A DNA stretch of 64,000 nucleotides from Chitinophagaceae bacterium (GCA_947371755.1 CANBQT010000006.1:31835-95834); one strand, 5' to 3'. Shown: positions 9,527 to 19,273, counted from the stretch's first letter. Notes: a model not told the origin generated them from the letters alone. Translations and numbers: made by a program.

Positions 9527-9850
9527 TTATTGTTTAAAAAACCGAATAGATTGTATAAAACGATCTTTAAAAAAAGCATTCAGTACATAGGCACCACTGC
9601 TCAGATCACTCATATTTAAATCAATTTGATGGTTTCCCTCTTCTGTAAGGGCAACCACTGTTTTGGCTATTCTTCCTTCTAAGTCTAGCACTTTTAGAAC
9701 TAACCTACCTGTCTTGCTTTCTGAAACAGTAAGAAAACTGCTTTCTTCTACCAAAATAGGTTGCAAACTTTGAATGTACATACCTGCGCATTTAAAATTG
9801 AACAATATTTGGACTATCCACCGGGAGGTTACCCTAAAAGACAGAGACAA
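9527..9850 (-). CDS. Small protein resembling a stand-alone T9SS type A sorting domain (possible gene fragment)
   Basis: The ORF encodes 107 residues; an internal ATG at 9781 gives 84. From about residue 30 the sequence follows the pattern of a type IX secretion C-terminal sorting domain: a strand-rich start, VLDLEGR, EGNHQIDLNMSDLSSGAYVL and a final basic RFFKQ. Normally this domain is the last 80 residues of a large secreted protein, but here there is almost nothing before it, and no signal peptide is evident. It may be the 3' remnant of a decayed gene. The start region abuts an intergenic cluster of palindromic repeats. Domain resemblance is moderate, and whether it is expressed is unknown. 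Confidence 0.45.
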   Translation of the reverse strand: MSLSFRVTSRWIVQILFNFKCAGMYIQSLQPILVEESSFLTVSESKTGRLVLKVLDLEGRIAKTVVALTEEGNHQIDLNMSDLSSGAYVLNAFFKDRFIQSIRFFKQ

Positions 9851-9902
9851 ATATGAATTTGCTGCATTGTTTAAAAAAAAATATACTTAACCTGGCCCAT
9901 AA

Positions 9903-10125
9903 CCTCGGACTAAAATATATTACCCTCGGCCTTTAGCCAGAGACTAAAATATGTTAACCCCGGCCTTTAGGCTGGGGAGGATATAATGGTTTGGAATCGG
10001 GCTTTAGCCCGCATGATGTGGGTCAATATGGTGATAACGGAAATATTTTGGATGATACACAGCAGTAGGACTAAAGTCCGATATCTACATAATTGTTAAA
10101 TCCCTAGGCTGAAGCCTAGGGTTAA
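9903..10125. repeat. Cluster of REP-like short palindromes
   Basis: Five palindromes sharing a ggcTTTAgcc or ggcTgAAgcc-like core lie within about 220 bp: 9924-9942 (imperfect), 9958-9977 (7 of 8 bp stem), 9998-10011 (cgggc-ttta-gcccg), 10068-10079 (ggact-aa-agtcc) and 10102-10121 (perfect 9-bp arms with a 2-nt loop). The stems differ while the central TTTA/TAAA/GA is similar, as in REP/BIME-type intergenic repeats. The cluster sits between the sorting-domain fragment and the recQ stop codon. No REP-associated transposase gene is present in the window. Confidence 0.7.
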
Positions 10126-10158
10126 CCTTTTTACTTTTTAATTTTTACTTTTTACTTT

Positions 10159-12447
10159 CTAATTTCCGTACACACTCAAAAACTTGATACGCATAATTTT
10201 AAGTTGTTCCCAACTATAATCATTATCACTTAGTTCCTGACGGGCAATATCCAAAGAAGATGTCTGACAACTTTTGAAATATTCAATGATGTCTTCCTGA
10301 TCATATTCATCGAGCCATTCGTCGATGGCATAATCCAGATTCAATCGGGTACCACTTGCAGCAATGGTTTCCATCTCTTCTAATAATTCATCGAGCTTGA
10401 GGCTCTTATTTTTAGCGATAGTTTCCAGCGGTATTTTCTTGTCAACGTTTTGGATGATATAAATTTTGTTGTTGCCTTTATTGGCAACGCTACGCATTAC
10501 AAAATCGTCTGGCTTTTCGATGTCGTTCTCTTCCACATATTTCGCAATCATCTCTACGAAAGGCTTCCCGTACTTCAGCGCTTTGCCCTTACTAACACCC
10601 TGGCATTTCTCCATTTCCTCTAAAGTAGTAGGATACAGTGTAGCCATATCCTGCAAGCTATTTTCTAAGAATATTACAAATGGGGGTAAGCTTTTTTTCT
10701 TAGCTTCTTTTTGACGAAGTTCTTTCAACATCTCAAATAATTTCTCATCAGAAGCAGCTCCTGTTTGCGATGCATTTTCGCCTTCATCATCGTCAGCATT
10801 GGCTTCTTCAAATAAATTATTCAAAACAATCTTAAAGGAGCTAGGCTTTTTCAAAAATTTCTCACCTTTATCAGTGATCTTTAACAGACCATACTCTTCA
10901 ATATCTTTTCGCAATAAATTTTCTAATAACATCTGGCGTACCAAACTACTCCACAAGTGATATTCTTTATCTGCACCCACACCAAACACCGGTAACGCAT
11001 CATGCCGGAACATACTGATCTGAGGAGTTAATTTTCCCATCACAACACTCACTACATAATCAGTAACAAACCGTTCATCTAAGGCCTTAACAGTTTGGAG
11101 GATCTTTACAACATCTTCTTTGGCTTCAATTTTTTCTTTAGGGTTCATACAATTGTCGCAATTGCCACAATTCTTATTCTCCCAATCTTCGCCAAAATAG
11201 TGCAACAACACTTTTCTTCTGCATACTGCAGATTCAGCATAGGCAACTGTTTCGTCAATCAGTTGTGCGCCAACTTCACGCTCACTAAGAGGCTTATCTC
11301 GCATAAAATGTTCCAGTTTAGAAACATCTTTATGGGAATAATATAATACACAAATTCCTTCCATGCCATCTCTACCTGCACGTCCGGTTTCCTGATAATA
11401 ATTCTCAATCGATTTAGGGATATTAAAGTGTATCACAAAACGGATATCAGGTTTATCAATTCCCATTCCAAATGCAATAGTGGCCACAATTACCTGTACA
11501 TCTTCATTTAAAAATTGATCTTGACGATCTGCCCTTAATTTCTGATCTAAGCCTGCGTGATAGGCAACAGCTTTAATACTATTAGCTACCAGTAATTCAG
11601 CCAACTCTTCAGTGGTTTTCCTATTCAAAGTATAAATGATTCCACTCTTTCCCTTATGACCACTAATGAATTTAACGATACTCTTCACCGTTTGATCTTT
11701 TTTGATCTTGGGTTGGATCTCGTAATACAAATTGGCTCTGTTGAAAGAGGAGATATAAATATTGGGATTTCTAAGTCCTAAATTTTTTACGATATCGCTC
11801 TGTACTTTAGGAGTAGCAGTTGCTGTAAGTGCCACAACTGGAATGTCTGGATTAATGATATCCATCATCTCTCTAAGTCTGCGATACTCTGGACGAAAAT
11901 CATGACCCCATTCTGAAATACAATGTGCTTCATCCACAGCGAAGAAAGAAATTTTCAGGTCACTAAAAAATTCAAGGTTTTCTTGCTTGGTTAATGTTTC
12001 CGGAGCAACATATAATAATTTGGTCATCCCTGAAAGAAGATCATCTTTTACTTCCTTAATCTGACCCTTGTTCAATGATGAATTTAAAAAATGCGCCACA
12101 TCATCCTTTTCACTATACCCACGAACCAGATCTACCTGATTTTTCATGAGTGCAATAAGGGGTGATACAATAATGGCACATCCTTCCATCAACATGGCAG
12201 GAAGTTGGTAGCATAAACTTTTGCCACCACCAGTAGGCATGATCACAAATGTGTCCTGACCATTCAGTAAACTATTGATTGATTTTTCCTGCGTGCCTTT
12301 GAATTCTCTGAATCCAAAATATTTCTCTAACCCCTCATGAATATCGTAATGATGCACAGTGGTAATTGAAGCGCTATTGTCTTTTCTTGGAGTTCTTTTT
12401 TTATTGATAGGAGCTTTTGTTGAAGCAGCTTTTTTAGTGGTAGCCAT
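10159..12447 (-). CDS. recQ: ATP-dependent DNA helicase RecQ
   Basis: The 762-residue 3'-5' DNA helicase functions in recombination and replication-fork repair. A lysine/threonine-rich N-terminal tail (1-30) precedes the helicase core, with Walker A PTGGGKS at 71-77 and DEAH at 172-175 followed by [11 protein letters not shown]. The RecQ zinc-binding Cys cluster (CRR...CGNCDNC) and winged-helix RQC region come next, and an HRDC domain lies near residues 595-655 (PPFVIFLE...[12 protein letters not shown]). A C-terminal extension of about 100 residues with a helix-turn-helix-like segment is beyond the E. coli length (about 610) but typical for Bacteroidota. Monocistronic; its stop codon borders the palindrome cluster. 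Confidence 0.96.
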   Translation of the reverse strand: MATTKKAASTKAPINKKRTPRKDNSASITTVHHYDIHEGLEKYFGFREFKGTQEKSINSLLNGQDTFVIMPTGGGKSLCYQLPAMLMEGCAIIVSPLIALMKNQVDLVRGYSEKDDVAHFLNSSLNKGQIKEVKDDLLSGMTKLLYVAPETLTKQENLEFFSDLKISFFAVDEAHCISEWGHDFRPEYRRLREMMDIINPDIPVVALTATATPKVQSDIVKNLGLRNPNIYISSFNRANLYYEIQPKIKKDQTVKSIVKFISGHKGKSGIIYTLNRKTTEELAELLVANSIKAVAYHAGLDQKLRADRQDQFLNEDVQVIVATIAFGMGIDKPDIRFVIHFNIPKSIENYYQETGRAGRDGMEGICVLYYSHKDVSKLEHFMRDKPLSEREVGAQLIDETVAYAESAVCRRKVLLHYFGEDWENKNCGNCDNCMNPKEKIEAKEDVVKILQTVKALDERFVTDYVVSVVMGKLTPQISMFRHDALPVFGVGADKEYHLWSSLVRQMLLENLLRKDIEEYGLLKITDKGEKFLKKPSSFKIVLNNLFEEANADDDEGENASQTGAASDEKLFEMLKELRQKEAKKKSLPPFVIFLENSLQDMATLYPTTLEEMEKCQGVSKGKALKYGKPFVEMIAKYVEENDIEKPDDFVMRSVANKGNNKIYIIQNVDKKIPLETIAKNKSLKLDELLEEMETIAASGTRLNLDYAIDEWLDEYDQEDIIEYFKSCQTSSLDIARQELSDNDYSWEQLKIMRIKFLSVYGN

Positions 12448-12683
12448 GTATAGATATCTATTTTCATCCCTTATAATGTGGATGGTAACATTTTAATAAA
12501 AGTTAAACCTTTTTTCCCAAAACCCCTAGTTAAAAATATAAACAGCTGATAATTAGTGGGTCATATTGAATAGGCAGGATTATTGCTGCCAATTTTGGAA
12601 AAAATCCCTAAAAATGGCTAACGAAGTTAATGAACTATGTTTTGAATGGAAACTCTAAGCTGTTAAAGTTTACATTTGCATCG

Positions 12684-13646
12684 ATGAATTCATCTATACA
12701 ACAAACAGCCCTGCGTACCATCGAACTGGAAGCACAATCTGTTTCCGGGTTGGCCGCATTTATTGATGCTGATTTTGAAAAGGCAATCAATGCTATTCAT
12801 ACAGCAAAAGGCAGACTTGTAATTAGTGGTATTGGTAAAAGTGCCATTGTTGCACAAAAAATCGTAGCCACCCTTAATTCAACTGGTACGCCTTCATTAT
12901 TTATGCATGCCGCTGATGCCATACATGGAGATCTTGGTATGGTGCAGGAAGAAGACATAGTATTACTGATAAGTAAAAGCGGGGAAAGCCCCGAGATCAA
13001 AGTCTTAGTTCCACTTATTCAAAATTTTGGCAACATACTGATAGGCATGGTTGGCAATACAGACAGTTTCCTTGCTCAACAGGCCTCCATAGTCTTAAAT
13101 ACAACAGTCAGTAAAGAAGCCTGCCCCAATAATTTGGCACCTACCAGTAGTACTACCGTACAAATGGTGATGGGCGATATCATTGCAGTTTGTCTGATGA
13201 ACCTGAATGGCTTTAGTGGTAGAGATTTTGCAAAATATCATCCAGGGGGCAATCTGGGAAAACGCTTATATCTAAGAGTTGAAGACCTTAGCAAACACAA
13301 TGCACAACCAAGAGTATTGGCTTCAGCTAGCTTAAAGGAAGTAATAGTAGAAATTACTGAAAAGCGATTAGGACTAACAGCAGTGGTAGATGAAAATAAT
13401 CAGATTATTGGAATCATCACCGATGGAGACTTGAGAAGGATGTTAGAAAAAAGCAATCACATAGAACATATAAAAGCTTCAGATATTTTATCACAACATC
13501 CCAAAACTATTGAGCCAAATACATTGGCAGTAGAAGCATTAAATACATTAAGAGAAAATGATATTAGTGCACTGCTGGTTGCAGAAAATAATAACTATTT
13601 AGGTGTTTTGCATCTGCATGACTTAGTTAAAGAAGGAATTGTATAA
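12684..13646 (+). CDS. kdsD: KpsF/GutQ family arabinose-5-phosphate isomerase (SIS + 2 CBS)
   Basis: The enzyme converts ribulose-5-phosphate to arabinose-5-phosphate, the first step to the Kdo of lipopolysaccharide. The SIS domain contains GIGKSAIVAQK, the HAADAIHGDLGM active-site segment and SKSGESPE; the C-terminal half holds two CBS domains (LGLTAVVDENNQIIGIITDGD and DISALLVAENNNYLGVLH). The frame is open from an ATG at 12630, but I chose the ATG at 12684 because the resulting 320 residues match the family length and the first 18 residues of the longer form look non-coding. The next gene, a sugar nucleotidyltransferase, lies 89 bp downstream, consistent with a cell-surface carbohydrate precursor group. 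Confidence 0.9.
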   Translation: MNSSIQQTALRTIELEAQSVSGLAAFIDADFEKAINAIHTAKGRLVISGIGKSAIVAQKIVATLNSTGTPSLFMHAADAIHGDLGMVQEEDIVLLISKSGESPEIKVLVPLIQNFGNILIGMVGNTDSFLAQQASIVLNTTVSKEACPNNLAPTSSTTVQMVMGDIIAVCLMNLNGFSGRDFAKYHPGGNLGKRLYLRVEDLSKHNAQPRVLASASLKEVIVEITEKRLGLTAVVDENNQIIGIITDGDLRRMLEKSNHIEHIKASDILSQHPKTIEPNTLAVEALNTLRENDISALLVAENNNYLGVLHLHDLVKEGIV

Positions 13647-13735
13647 CAAAAACAATAACTCTTTGTAAAATTTCGTTTAGAACTCGCACTTGATACATTT
13701 AAATTCTAGACAATCAAACAAACCCCTTTCTTAGT

Positions 13736-14818
13736 ATGAATAAACATCACTACGTAGCAATTATGGCTGGTGGAATTGGAAGTCGTTTCTGGCCAAAAAG
13801 CAGAACTAGTTACCCCAAACAATTCTTAGATATTTTAAATACGGGTAAGTCATTGATTCGGTGGACCTATGAACGTTATGCTGCATTCATACCTAATGAA
13901 AATATTTACATTGTAACTTCAGAAGAATATGTATCGATAGTTCACGAACAATTACCTGAATTACCAATTGAAAATATATTAGCTGAGCCTAGCAGAAAAA
14001 ATACTGCTCCTTGTGTTGCATATATTTCTTACAAATTATTGCAAAAAGATCCAGAAGCAGCATTAATAGTTGCTCCTAGTGATCATATGATTTTAGATAA
14101 TGAAGCTTTTAGAAATATTACCAATAAAGCTTTAGACTTTGTAACTCAGATTAAATCTCTGGTTACGCTTGGAATAAAACCAACACATCCTAATACTGGT
14201 TATGGTTATATTCAACATGAAACTATTCCAGCAGGAGATGGTATCTATAAAGTAAAAACATTTACCGAGAAGCCAAATCTGGAATTAGCAAAAACCTTTT
14301 TATCAAGTGGCGATTTCTTATGGAACGCAGGCATATTTGTTTGGCAGGTTAAGAATGTGATGAAGGCTTTCGAAAAGTATCAACCTGAAATGTATGAGTT
14401 GTTTGATAACGAAAAAGCAAATTTCAATACCCCAACTGAGAATGATGCTATTAATCGCATTTATCCTCTTTGCACAAACGTTTCAATCGATTTTGCAATC
14501 ATGGAAAAGGCTGATAATGTATTTGTAATTCCTTCTTCATTCGGATGGAGTGATCTAGGCACATGGAATAGTGCTTATGATAATTTGGATAAAGATTATT
14601 TAGGTAATGCAGTGGCGAGTGAGAATGTAATTGTAATTGATGCAACAAAGTGTATGGTTTCAGCACCGCATGATAAGCTGGTATTGATTCAAGGTTTAGA
14701 CGATTGCATCATTGTAGATACCAAAGATGTATTGATGATCTGCAAAAAAGAAAAAGAACAAGCTATTAAAGAATATGTTGCTGAAGTAAAGCGTAACAAA
14801 GGCGACAGGTATTTATAA
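13736..14818 (+). CDS. manC: Mannose-1-phosphate guanylyltransferase
   Basis: The 360-residue nucleotidyltransferase makes GDP-mannose from GTP and mannose-1-phosphate. Near the N-terminus is MAGGIGSRFWPKSR with PKQFLDI just after (GTP binding), later NTGYGYI, FTEKPN, LWNAGIFVW and SIDFAIMEKADNV. It lacks the C-terminal phosphomannose isomerase domain of bifunctional ManC/AlgA proteins. It sits 89 bp after kdsD and ends before a strong terminator, so it closes this unit. Product use (LPS or exopolysaccharide) is not determined here. Confidence 0.94.
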   Translation: MNKHHYVAIMAGGIGSRFWPKSRTSYPKQFLDILNTGKSLIRWTYERYAAFIPNENIYIVTSEEYVSIVHEQLPELPIENILAEPSRKNTAPCVAYISYKLLQKDPEAALIVAPSDHMILDNEAFRNITNKALDFVTQIKSLVTLGIKPTHPNTGYGYIQHETIPAGDGIYKVKTFTEKPNLELAKTFLSSGDFLWNAGIFVWQVKNVMKAFEKYQPEMYELFDNEKANFNTPTENDAINRIYPLCTNVSIDFAIMEKADNVFVIPSSFGWSDLGTWNSAYDNLDKDYLGNAVASENVIVIDATKCMVSAPHDKLVLIQGLDDCIIVDTKDVLMICKKEKEQAIKEYVAEVKRNKGDRYL

Positions 14819-14838
14819 TACTTTAAGATGATTTTGAA

Positions 14839-14872
14839 AGCGGTCAGCATATTTTGTTGACCGCTTTTTTTT
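14839..14872 (+). terminator. Rho-independent terminator after manC
   Basis: An 8-bp stem agcggtca/tgaccgct with an 11-nt loop is followed by an uninterrupted run of eight T residues. It lies 21 bp after the manC stop codon. Confidence 0.85.
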
Positions 14873-14895
14873 GAACCCGATATTAATTTTGGGTA

Positions 14896-14924
14896 TTTGT
14901 TTTTGGAATTAATGTTTAAATTTG
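14896..14924 (+). promoter_or_regulatory. Bacteroidota-type promoter for KAS III gene
   Basis: TTTG at 14896-14899 and TAAATTTG at 14917-14924 are separated by 17 nt, fitting the -33 TTG / -7 TAnnTTTG consensus of Bacteroidota. Transcription would start near 14931. That places the start of mRNA inside the long ORF form and supports the ATG at 14963 as the real start codon. Another TAnnTTTG match at 14884-14891 is a weaker alternative. Confidence 0.5.
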
Positions 14925-14962
14925 AAAGAATCGGCTCTTCTAAAGAAGCAAACCATATAAGC

Positions 14963-16042
14963 ATGCAAGCATCAAGAACAGTTATTACCGGAACGGGGAG
15001 TTATATTCCAGAACAAATCAAGACCAATCAAGATTTTACTTCTTCCGAATTTTATGGAGAAGACCATAAGCCACTAACTACTCCGGCTGAAGAAATCGTA
15101 GAGAAGTTTAAAGGTATTACAGGTATCGAAGAGCGCAGATATGCCGATCTAGAAATGAATTCCTCTGACATGGCTTTAATCGCTTCGCGCATAGCCATTG
15201 AAGATGCAGGGATAGATCCAGAAACAATCGATCAAATTATATTCGCACATAATTTTGGAGATGTTGTAAAAGACAGTATTCAAACAGATGTATTACCTGC
15301 ATTGGCATCCAGGGTAAAAAACGGACTTGGCATTAGAAACCCGGCATGTGTTGCTTATGATATTTTATTTGGTTGCCCAGGATGGATTCAGGGTGTGATT
15401 CAAGGCCATGCATATATAACAGCTGGCATTGCAAAAAAATGTTTGGTAATTGGCTCTGAAACTTTGAGCAGAGTGATAGATATACATGATCGTGATAGTA
15501 TGATCTTTAGTGACGGTGCAGGGGCCTGTATTATTGAAAGCATCGATGCCACTGAAACAGAAAGTGGTATTTTGGCAACCAGTGTACAAAGTCATTGTGT
15601 GGATGAAGCATTCTATTTAACGATGGGTAAATCCTATTTACCTGAATCGGACCCCAATGTTCGTTACATGAAAATGAAAGGAAGAAAAGTTTATGAATAC
15701 GCAATCAAACACGTTCCGCTTGCCATGAAAGATTGCTTAGATAAATCCAGAATTGATATTACAGAAGTCAAGAAATTCTTTCTTCACCAGGCAAACGAAA
15801 AGATGGATGAGGGTTTTGTAAAAGCATTATACAAATTATATGGCATAAAAGAAGTGCCTCATCATATCATGCCGATGAGCATTCACAAATTAGGGAACAG
15901 TTCTGTGGCAACTATCCCCACTCTATATGATCTGGTAAAAAGGCAATTACTGGAAGATCATAGCATTGCAAAGGGTGATATCGTAATGTTTGCTTCTGTG
16001 GGTGCTGGCATGAATATCAATGCATTTTGTTATCGGGTATAA
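14963..16042 (+). CDS. 3-oxoacyl-ACP synthase III family protein (KAS III)
   Basis: The 359-residue thiolase-fold condensing enzyme has a complete Cys-His-Asn triad: Cys138 in ILFGCPGW, His275 in FFLHQAN and Asn312 in LGNSSVATIP. It belongs to the FabH-like family that starts fatty-acid or specialised lipid synthesis by decarboxylative condensation. The frame is open from 14897, but the ATG at 14963 gives a normal KAS III N-terminus (SRTVITGTGSYIP), and a good promoter lies just upstream. Residues around the active site (GCPGWIQG) differ from canonical fabH, and the gene stands apart from any fab cluster, so a secondary role is possible. It converges on the PurF-like gene with a gap of 9 bp. 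Confidence 0.9.
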   Translation: MQASRTVITGTGSYIPEQIKTNQDFTSSEFYGEDHKPLTTPAEEIVEKFKGITGIEERRYADLEMNSSDMALIASRIAIEDAGIDPETIDQIIFAHNFGDVVKDSIQTDVLPALASRVKNGLGIRNPACVAYDILFGCPGWIQGVIQGHAYITAGIAKKCLVIGSETLSRVIDIHDRDSMIFSDGAGACIIESIDATETESGILATSVQSHCVDEAFYLTMGKSYLPESDPNVRYMKMKGRKVYEYAIKHVPLAMKDCLDKSRIDITEVKKFFLHQANEKMDEGFVKALYKLYGIKEVPHHIMPMSIHKLGNSSVATIPTLYDLVKRQLLEDHSIAKGDIVMFASVGAGMNINAFCYRV

Positions 16043-16051
16043 CAGTTCACA

Positions 16052-17899
16052 TTAATAACCTCTTACATCTTTCCCTTCCATATAATTCAGGAAGGCCTTG
16101 TTAACCACTTTATTACCTCCGGGTGTTGGATAATTTCCAGTAAAGTACCAATCGCCATTGTTTGTAGGACAGCTATCATGCAAGTCTTCAATGGTTTGAT
16201 AAATTACATGCACATCAATTTCTACACCTTTAGGGGTTATTAATTCTGCAATCTTATCTGAGATTTCGTGGGTAGTGAATGGTTTATAAATAGAGCGAAC
16301 CACATTCTCCGTGTGCAATTGATTGTTGCGTTGTAATTCTTTGATCTTATCCAGTGCTTGTGTTAACAGATACTCCATATCCCTATCTTTCAATAGAGCA
16401 ACCGCGGCTTTGAATGCAATGAAATCTCCGAGTTTACTCATGTCAATTCCATAACAGTCAGGATATCTGATTTGCGGGGCAGAGGAAACTACAATCACTT
16501 TTTTAGGTCCTAAGCGAGACAACATTCTAATGATACTTTCTTTTAAAGTAGTTCCTCTAACAATACTATCATCAATTACTACCAAAGTATCTTCACCTCT
16601 TCTAACGGTACCATAAGTTATATCGTAAACGTGCTGAACCATTTCGTTACGATTCGCATCTTCCGTAATAAAAGTCCGAAGTTTCACATCTTTGATCGCA
16701 ATTTTTTCCTGGCGAATTTTTCTATTCACCATTTCCTCTAATTTCTCAGGAGTAAAATCATTGCCCCAACTAAGAATACGTTCTACTTTAATTTTGTTCA
16801 GGTATTCTTCCATTCCTTTTACCAATCCGTAAAAAGCTACTTCTGCAGTATTTGGAATATAGGAGAAGATGGTATTCTTTAAATCGTAGTTGATACTTTC
16901 TAAAACAGTTTCGCTTAAGTGGTGTCCTAAAGCGATTCTTTCTCGGTAAATTTTTTCATCGCTACCACGACTGAAATAAATTCTTTCAAAACTACATGCA
17001 CGTCTTTCCTTAGGTTCCAGAATCTGTTCAATGGAGTAATTGCCTTTGTCGTCAACGATCAAAGCTGAACCCGGCATGAGTTCCATCACTTCATTCTCTC
17101 CCACATTAAATGTTGTTCTAATTGCTGCTCTTTCACTGGCAGAAACAATCACATCATCATTGATATAATAATAGGCAGGTCTAATACCATGCGCATCCCT
17201 CATTACAAAACTATAGCCATTACCTAACAAGCTGCCAATTGTATAACCGCCATCAAAAAGGGGTGTGGCTTTTTTCAAAACCTTAACGATGTCTGCGGCA
17301 TTAGGATTCAATTCGTCTTCCTTAGAAAGAAAATGATGAATCACTTCTAGCATTGCAGCAAGATCGCTTTGCTTTTGAAAATCACCCGGACTCATATTGA
17401 TCAAATCAAATAACTCGTCTGTATTAACCAGGTTAAAGTTACCCGCCAATGCCATGTTTTTTCCTGGCATCAAATCACGTTTGATAAAAGGGTGGCAAAA
17501 TTCCACGTTGTTTTTACCCTGTGTTCCATATCTCAGATGCCCCAGTAATAATTCTCCTAAAAAAGGCAAATGGCCCTTCATTAGTCCTGGATGTTGTTTT
17601 ATGTCTGGTTGATACTTTTCTAGTTCAGCTACTTCCTGTCCAATTTTGAAGAAAAGGTCTGCTATCGGTTGGGGTGCATTGCTTCTTAAACGATACAGGA
17701 AGGGATTTCCGGGTTCTGTGTTGAGCTTTACAGAAGCTAAACCGGCGCCATCTTGACCGCGATTATGTTGTTTTTCCATTAACAGGTAGAGCTTACTAAG
17801 CCCATAAGTTACCGAACCATGCTTTTGCAGGTAATAGGAAAAAGGTTTTCTAAGGCGGATGTAGGCTAGCCCACATTCATGTTTGATCTCGTCGCTCAT
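16052..17899 (-). CDS. Amidophosphoribosyltransferase-like protein (long PurF homologue)
   Basis: The 615-residue protein has an N-terminal Ntn glutamine amidotransferase domain with Cys9 after a short removable MSDEIKHE leader, and HNRGQDGAG. The C-terminal phosphoribosyltransferase domain carries the PRPP loop VVIDDSIVRGTT. PurF converts PRPP and glutamine to phosphoribosylamine, the first purine step. It is roughly 110 residues longer than the E. coli enzyme, with extra sequence inside the amidotransferase domain and at the C-terminus, so it may be the second, divergent PurF-like enzyme that Bacteroidota often keep. Both active-site motifs are intact. The FMN reductase gene lies 54 bp upstream on the same strand. 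Confidence 0.85.
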   Translation of the reverse strand: MSDEIKHECGLAYIRLRKPFSYYLQKHGSVTYGLSKLYLLMEKQHNRGQDGAGLASVKLNTEPGNPFLYRLRSNAPQPIADLFFKIGQEVAELEKYQPDIKQHPGLMKGHLPFLGELLLGHLRYGTQGKNNVEFCHPFIKRDLMPGKNMALAGNFNLVNTDELFDLINMSPGDFQKQSDLAAMLEVIHHFLSKEDELNPNAADIVKVLKKATPLFDGGYTIGSLLGNGYSFVMRDAHGIRPAYYYINDDVIVSASERAAIRTTFNVGENEVMELMPGSALIVDDKGNYSIEQILEPKERRACSFERIYFSRGSDEKIYRERIALGHHLSETVLESINYDLKNTIFSYIPNTAEVAFYGLVKGMEEYLNKIKVERILSWGNDFTPEKLEEMVNRKIRQEKIAIKDVKLRTFITEDANRNEMVQHVYDITYGTVRRGEDTLVVIDDSIVRGTTLKESIIRMLSRLGPKKVIVVSSAPQIRYPDCYGIDMSKLGDFIAFKAAVALLKDRDMEYLLTQALDKIKELQRNNQLHTENVVRSIYKPFTTHEISDKIAELITPKGVEIDVHVIYQTIEDLHDSCPTNNGDWYFTGNYPTPGGNKVVNKAFLNYMEGKDVRGY

Positions 17900-17953
17900 G
17901 ATGTTTATTAAAAGAAAGTGGCGAAGTTACAACTCCGCCACATTTTATTCTAG

Positions 17954-18517
17954 TTAATTATAAACAGTAACCGATTCTGGTTTTAGCGTTTCTGCCAACC
18001 ATAAGAACTCATTCAGGAACAGATCTACCATTTTTTGGAAGTTTTCATCCAATAATTGACCATCCGGACTAAATTTTTTGTCCACAAATGGAGTAACCAA
18101 CATATAAGGTGATGCAATCCCGAATAAAGCAGGGACTAATAACAGTAATTGCTGACTTGCTCGCATCCCACCCATTCCACCAACAGAGGCTGGGGCAACA
18201 CCAAATACTTTATGGTTTTGTTTAGGGAAATGGTCCAACAGATTCTGCATAGCGGGAGAATAGCTGCCATTATACTCAGGGGTAACCAGGATAAAAGCAT
18301 CTGCCGCAAACATCAGCTCTGCCAAGGGTTTAAATGTATCAGGTGTTTTATCAACTGACGTAAAAACATCTTGTAAAAGAGGCAGATTCCAATCACGAAC
18401 ATCAACTATGTTAACTTCGTGAGCAGTTTTTGCTTGTAACTGATTTTTCAAAAACAGGGCTAATCTGTGTGTAACACTCCCTGCTCTCGGACTTCCTGAT
18501 ATAATTGCAATATTCAT
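17954..18517 (-). CDS. NADPH-dependent FMN reductase family protein
   Basis: The 187-residue flavodoxin-like reductase has the FMN phosphate loop SGSPRAGSVTHRL near the N-terminus and the TPEYNGSYSPAMQNLLDH motif of the YieF/ChrR/azoreductase family. Such enzymes reduce quinones, flavins or chromate using NAD(P)H. It may be co-transcribed with the PurF-like gene 54 bp downstream; 120 bp separates it from the yceI gene upstream on the same strand. Its neighbourhood of pirin, MarR and YceI genes suggests an electrophile or redox-stress setting, which is inference. Confidence 0.88.
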   Translation of the reverse strand: MNIAIISGSPRAGSVTHRLALFLKNQLQAKTAHEVNIVDVRDWNLPLLQDVFTSVDKTPDTFKPLAELMFAADAFILVTPEYNGSYSPAMQNLLDHFPKQNHKVFGVAPASVGGMGGMRASQQLLLLVPALFGIASPYMLVTPFVDKKFSPDGQLLDENFQKMVDLFLNEFLWLAETLKPESVTVYN

Positions 18518-18637
18518 GTGCTCTAATTTGTAGATGATTCTATATTAACAATGAAAACTGATCTCGGTTCATCTTACCTAAAACAATTTGAAGTATGCTG
18601 CAAAATTACCTCAATAAATCATTCGATGTAATTTCAT

Positions 18638-19165
18638 CTATGCTTGCTTGATCATTTGTACATTTAAGTGAAGTTTTACTTCATCACTCACAACAATACC
18701 ACCAGCTTCAGTAACAGCACTCCAAGATAATCCAAAATCTGAACGATTGAATTTACCGTTAATTTCAAAACCAGATTTAACCTGACCGTAAGGGTCTGTT
18801 GCTGTACCGCCAAATTCAACTGGCAATGAAACTGATTTAGTTACATCACGGATAGTTAAGTCACCTGTTAATGTATAATCAGAACCTCCGTTATTGGAAA
18901 GTGAAGTTGATTTAAAACTGATCAATGGAAATTTTGCTGCAGAGAAGAAATCATCGCTTTTTAAGTGACCATCTCTGTCTGCGCTGTTAGTAGAGATTGA
19001 ATCTACATTTGCTTCAAAGCTAATTTTTGCATCGCTGAAATCAGCAGCTTCAGATTCCATAGTAGCATCAAATTTTGCAAAGCTACCAGTAACATTTGTG
19101 ATCATTAAGTGCTTTACTTTAAAGGTAATTTCACTGTGTGATGCGTCGATTTTGTAAGTTGACAT
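18638..19165 (-). CDS. YceI family protein (no signal peptide)
   Basis: This 175-residue lipocalin-like YceI protein starts directly with the mature-domain pattern YKIDASHSEITFKVKH and contains SADRDGHLKSDDFFSA and LTGDLTIRDVTKSV. YceI proteins bind isoprenoid quinones or other amphiphilic lipids. The lack of a leader implies a cytoplasmic protein, unlike the exported copy at 32228. It is the last gene of the minus-strand group MarR-pirin-pirin-YceI, 148 bp after the second pirin. A partial copy of the candidate MarR operator (ttagatgt) lies at 19199-19206 upstream. Confidence 0.92.
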   Translation of the reverse strand: MSTYKIDASHSEITFKVKHLMITNVTGSFAKFDATMESEAADFSDAKISFEANVDSISTNSADRDGHLKSDDFFSAAKFPLISFKSTSLSNNGGSDYTLTGDLTIRDVTKSVSLPVEFGGTATDPYGQVKSGFEINGKFNRSDFGLSWSAVTEAGGIVVSDEVKLHLNVQMIKQA

Positions 19166-19209
19166 GTTTATTGTTTTTTTTAATAATAATTAATATACTT
19201 AGATGTTTT

Positions 19210-19273
19210 AACCACCCCGTCTGTTCGCTCAGCCGCTCCAGCCACCCCTCCATCGCATGCGATGGAGGGGAAA
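19210..19273. repeat. Intergenic repeat with a perfect 26-bp palindrome
   Basis: A GC-rich block in an AT-rich gap begins with accaccccgtctgttcgctc and ends in a perfect 13+13 bp inverted repeat without loop at 19245-19270 (arm cccctccatcgca). No T-tract follows on either strand, so it is not an ordinary terminator. The composition and layout are those of dispersed intergenic repeats seen in many Bacteroidota. It lies between the second pirin gene and yceI. Confidence 0.6.

Noticed and set aside
12641..12678. TTTG and TACATTTG resembling a promoter before kdsD
   Set aside because: The spacer is 26 nt, longer than normal, and the -7 box is only 5 nt from the chosen ATG, so a leaderless transcript would be needed. 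Left as unproven.
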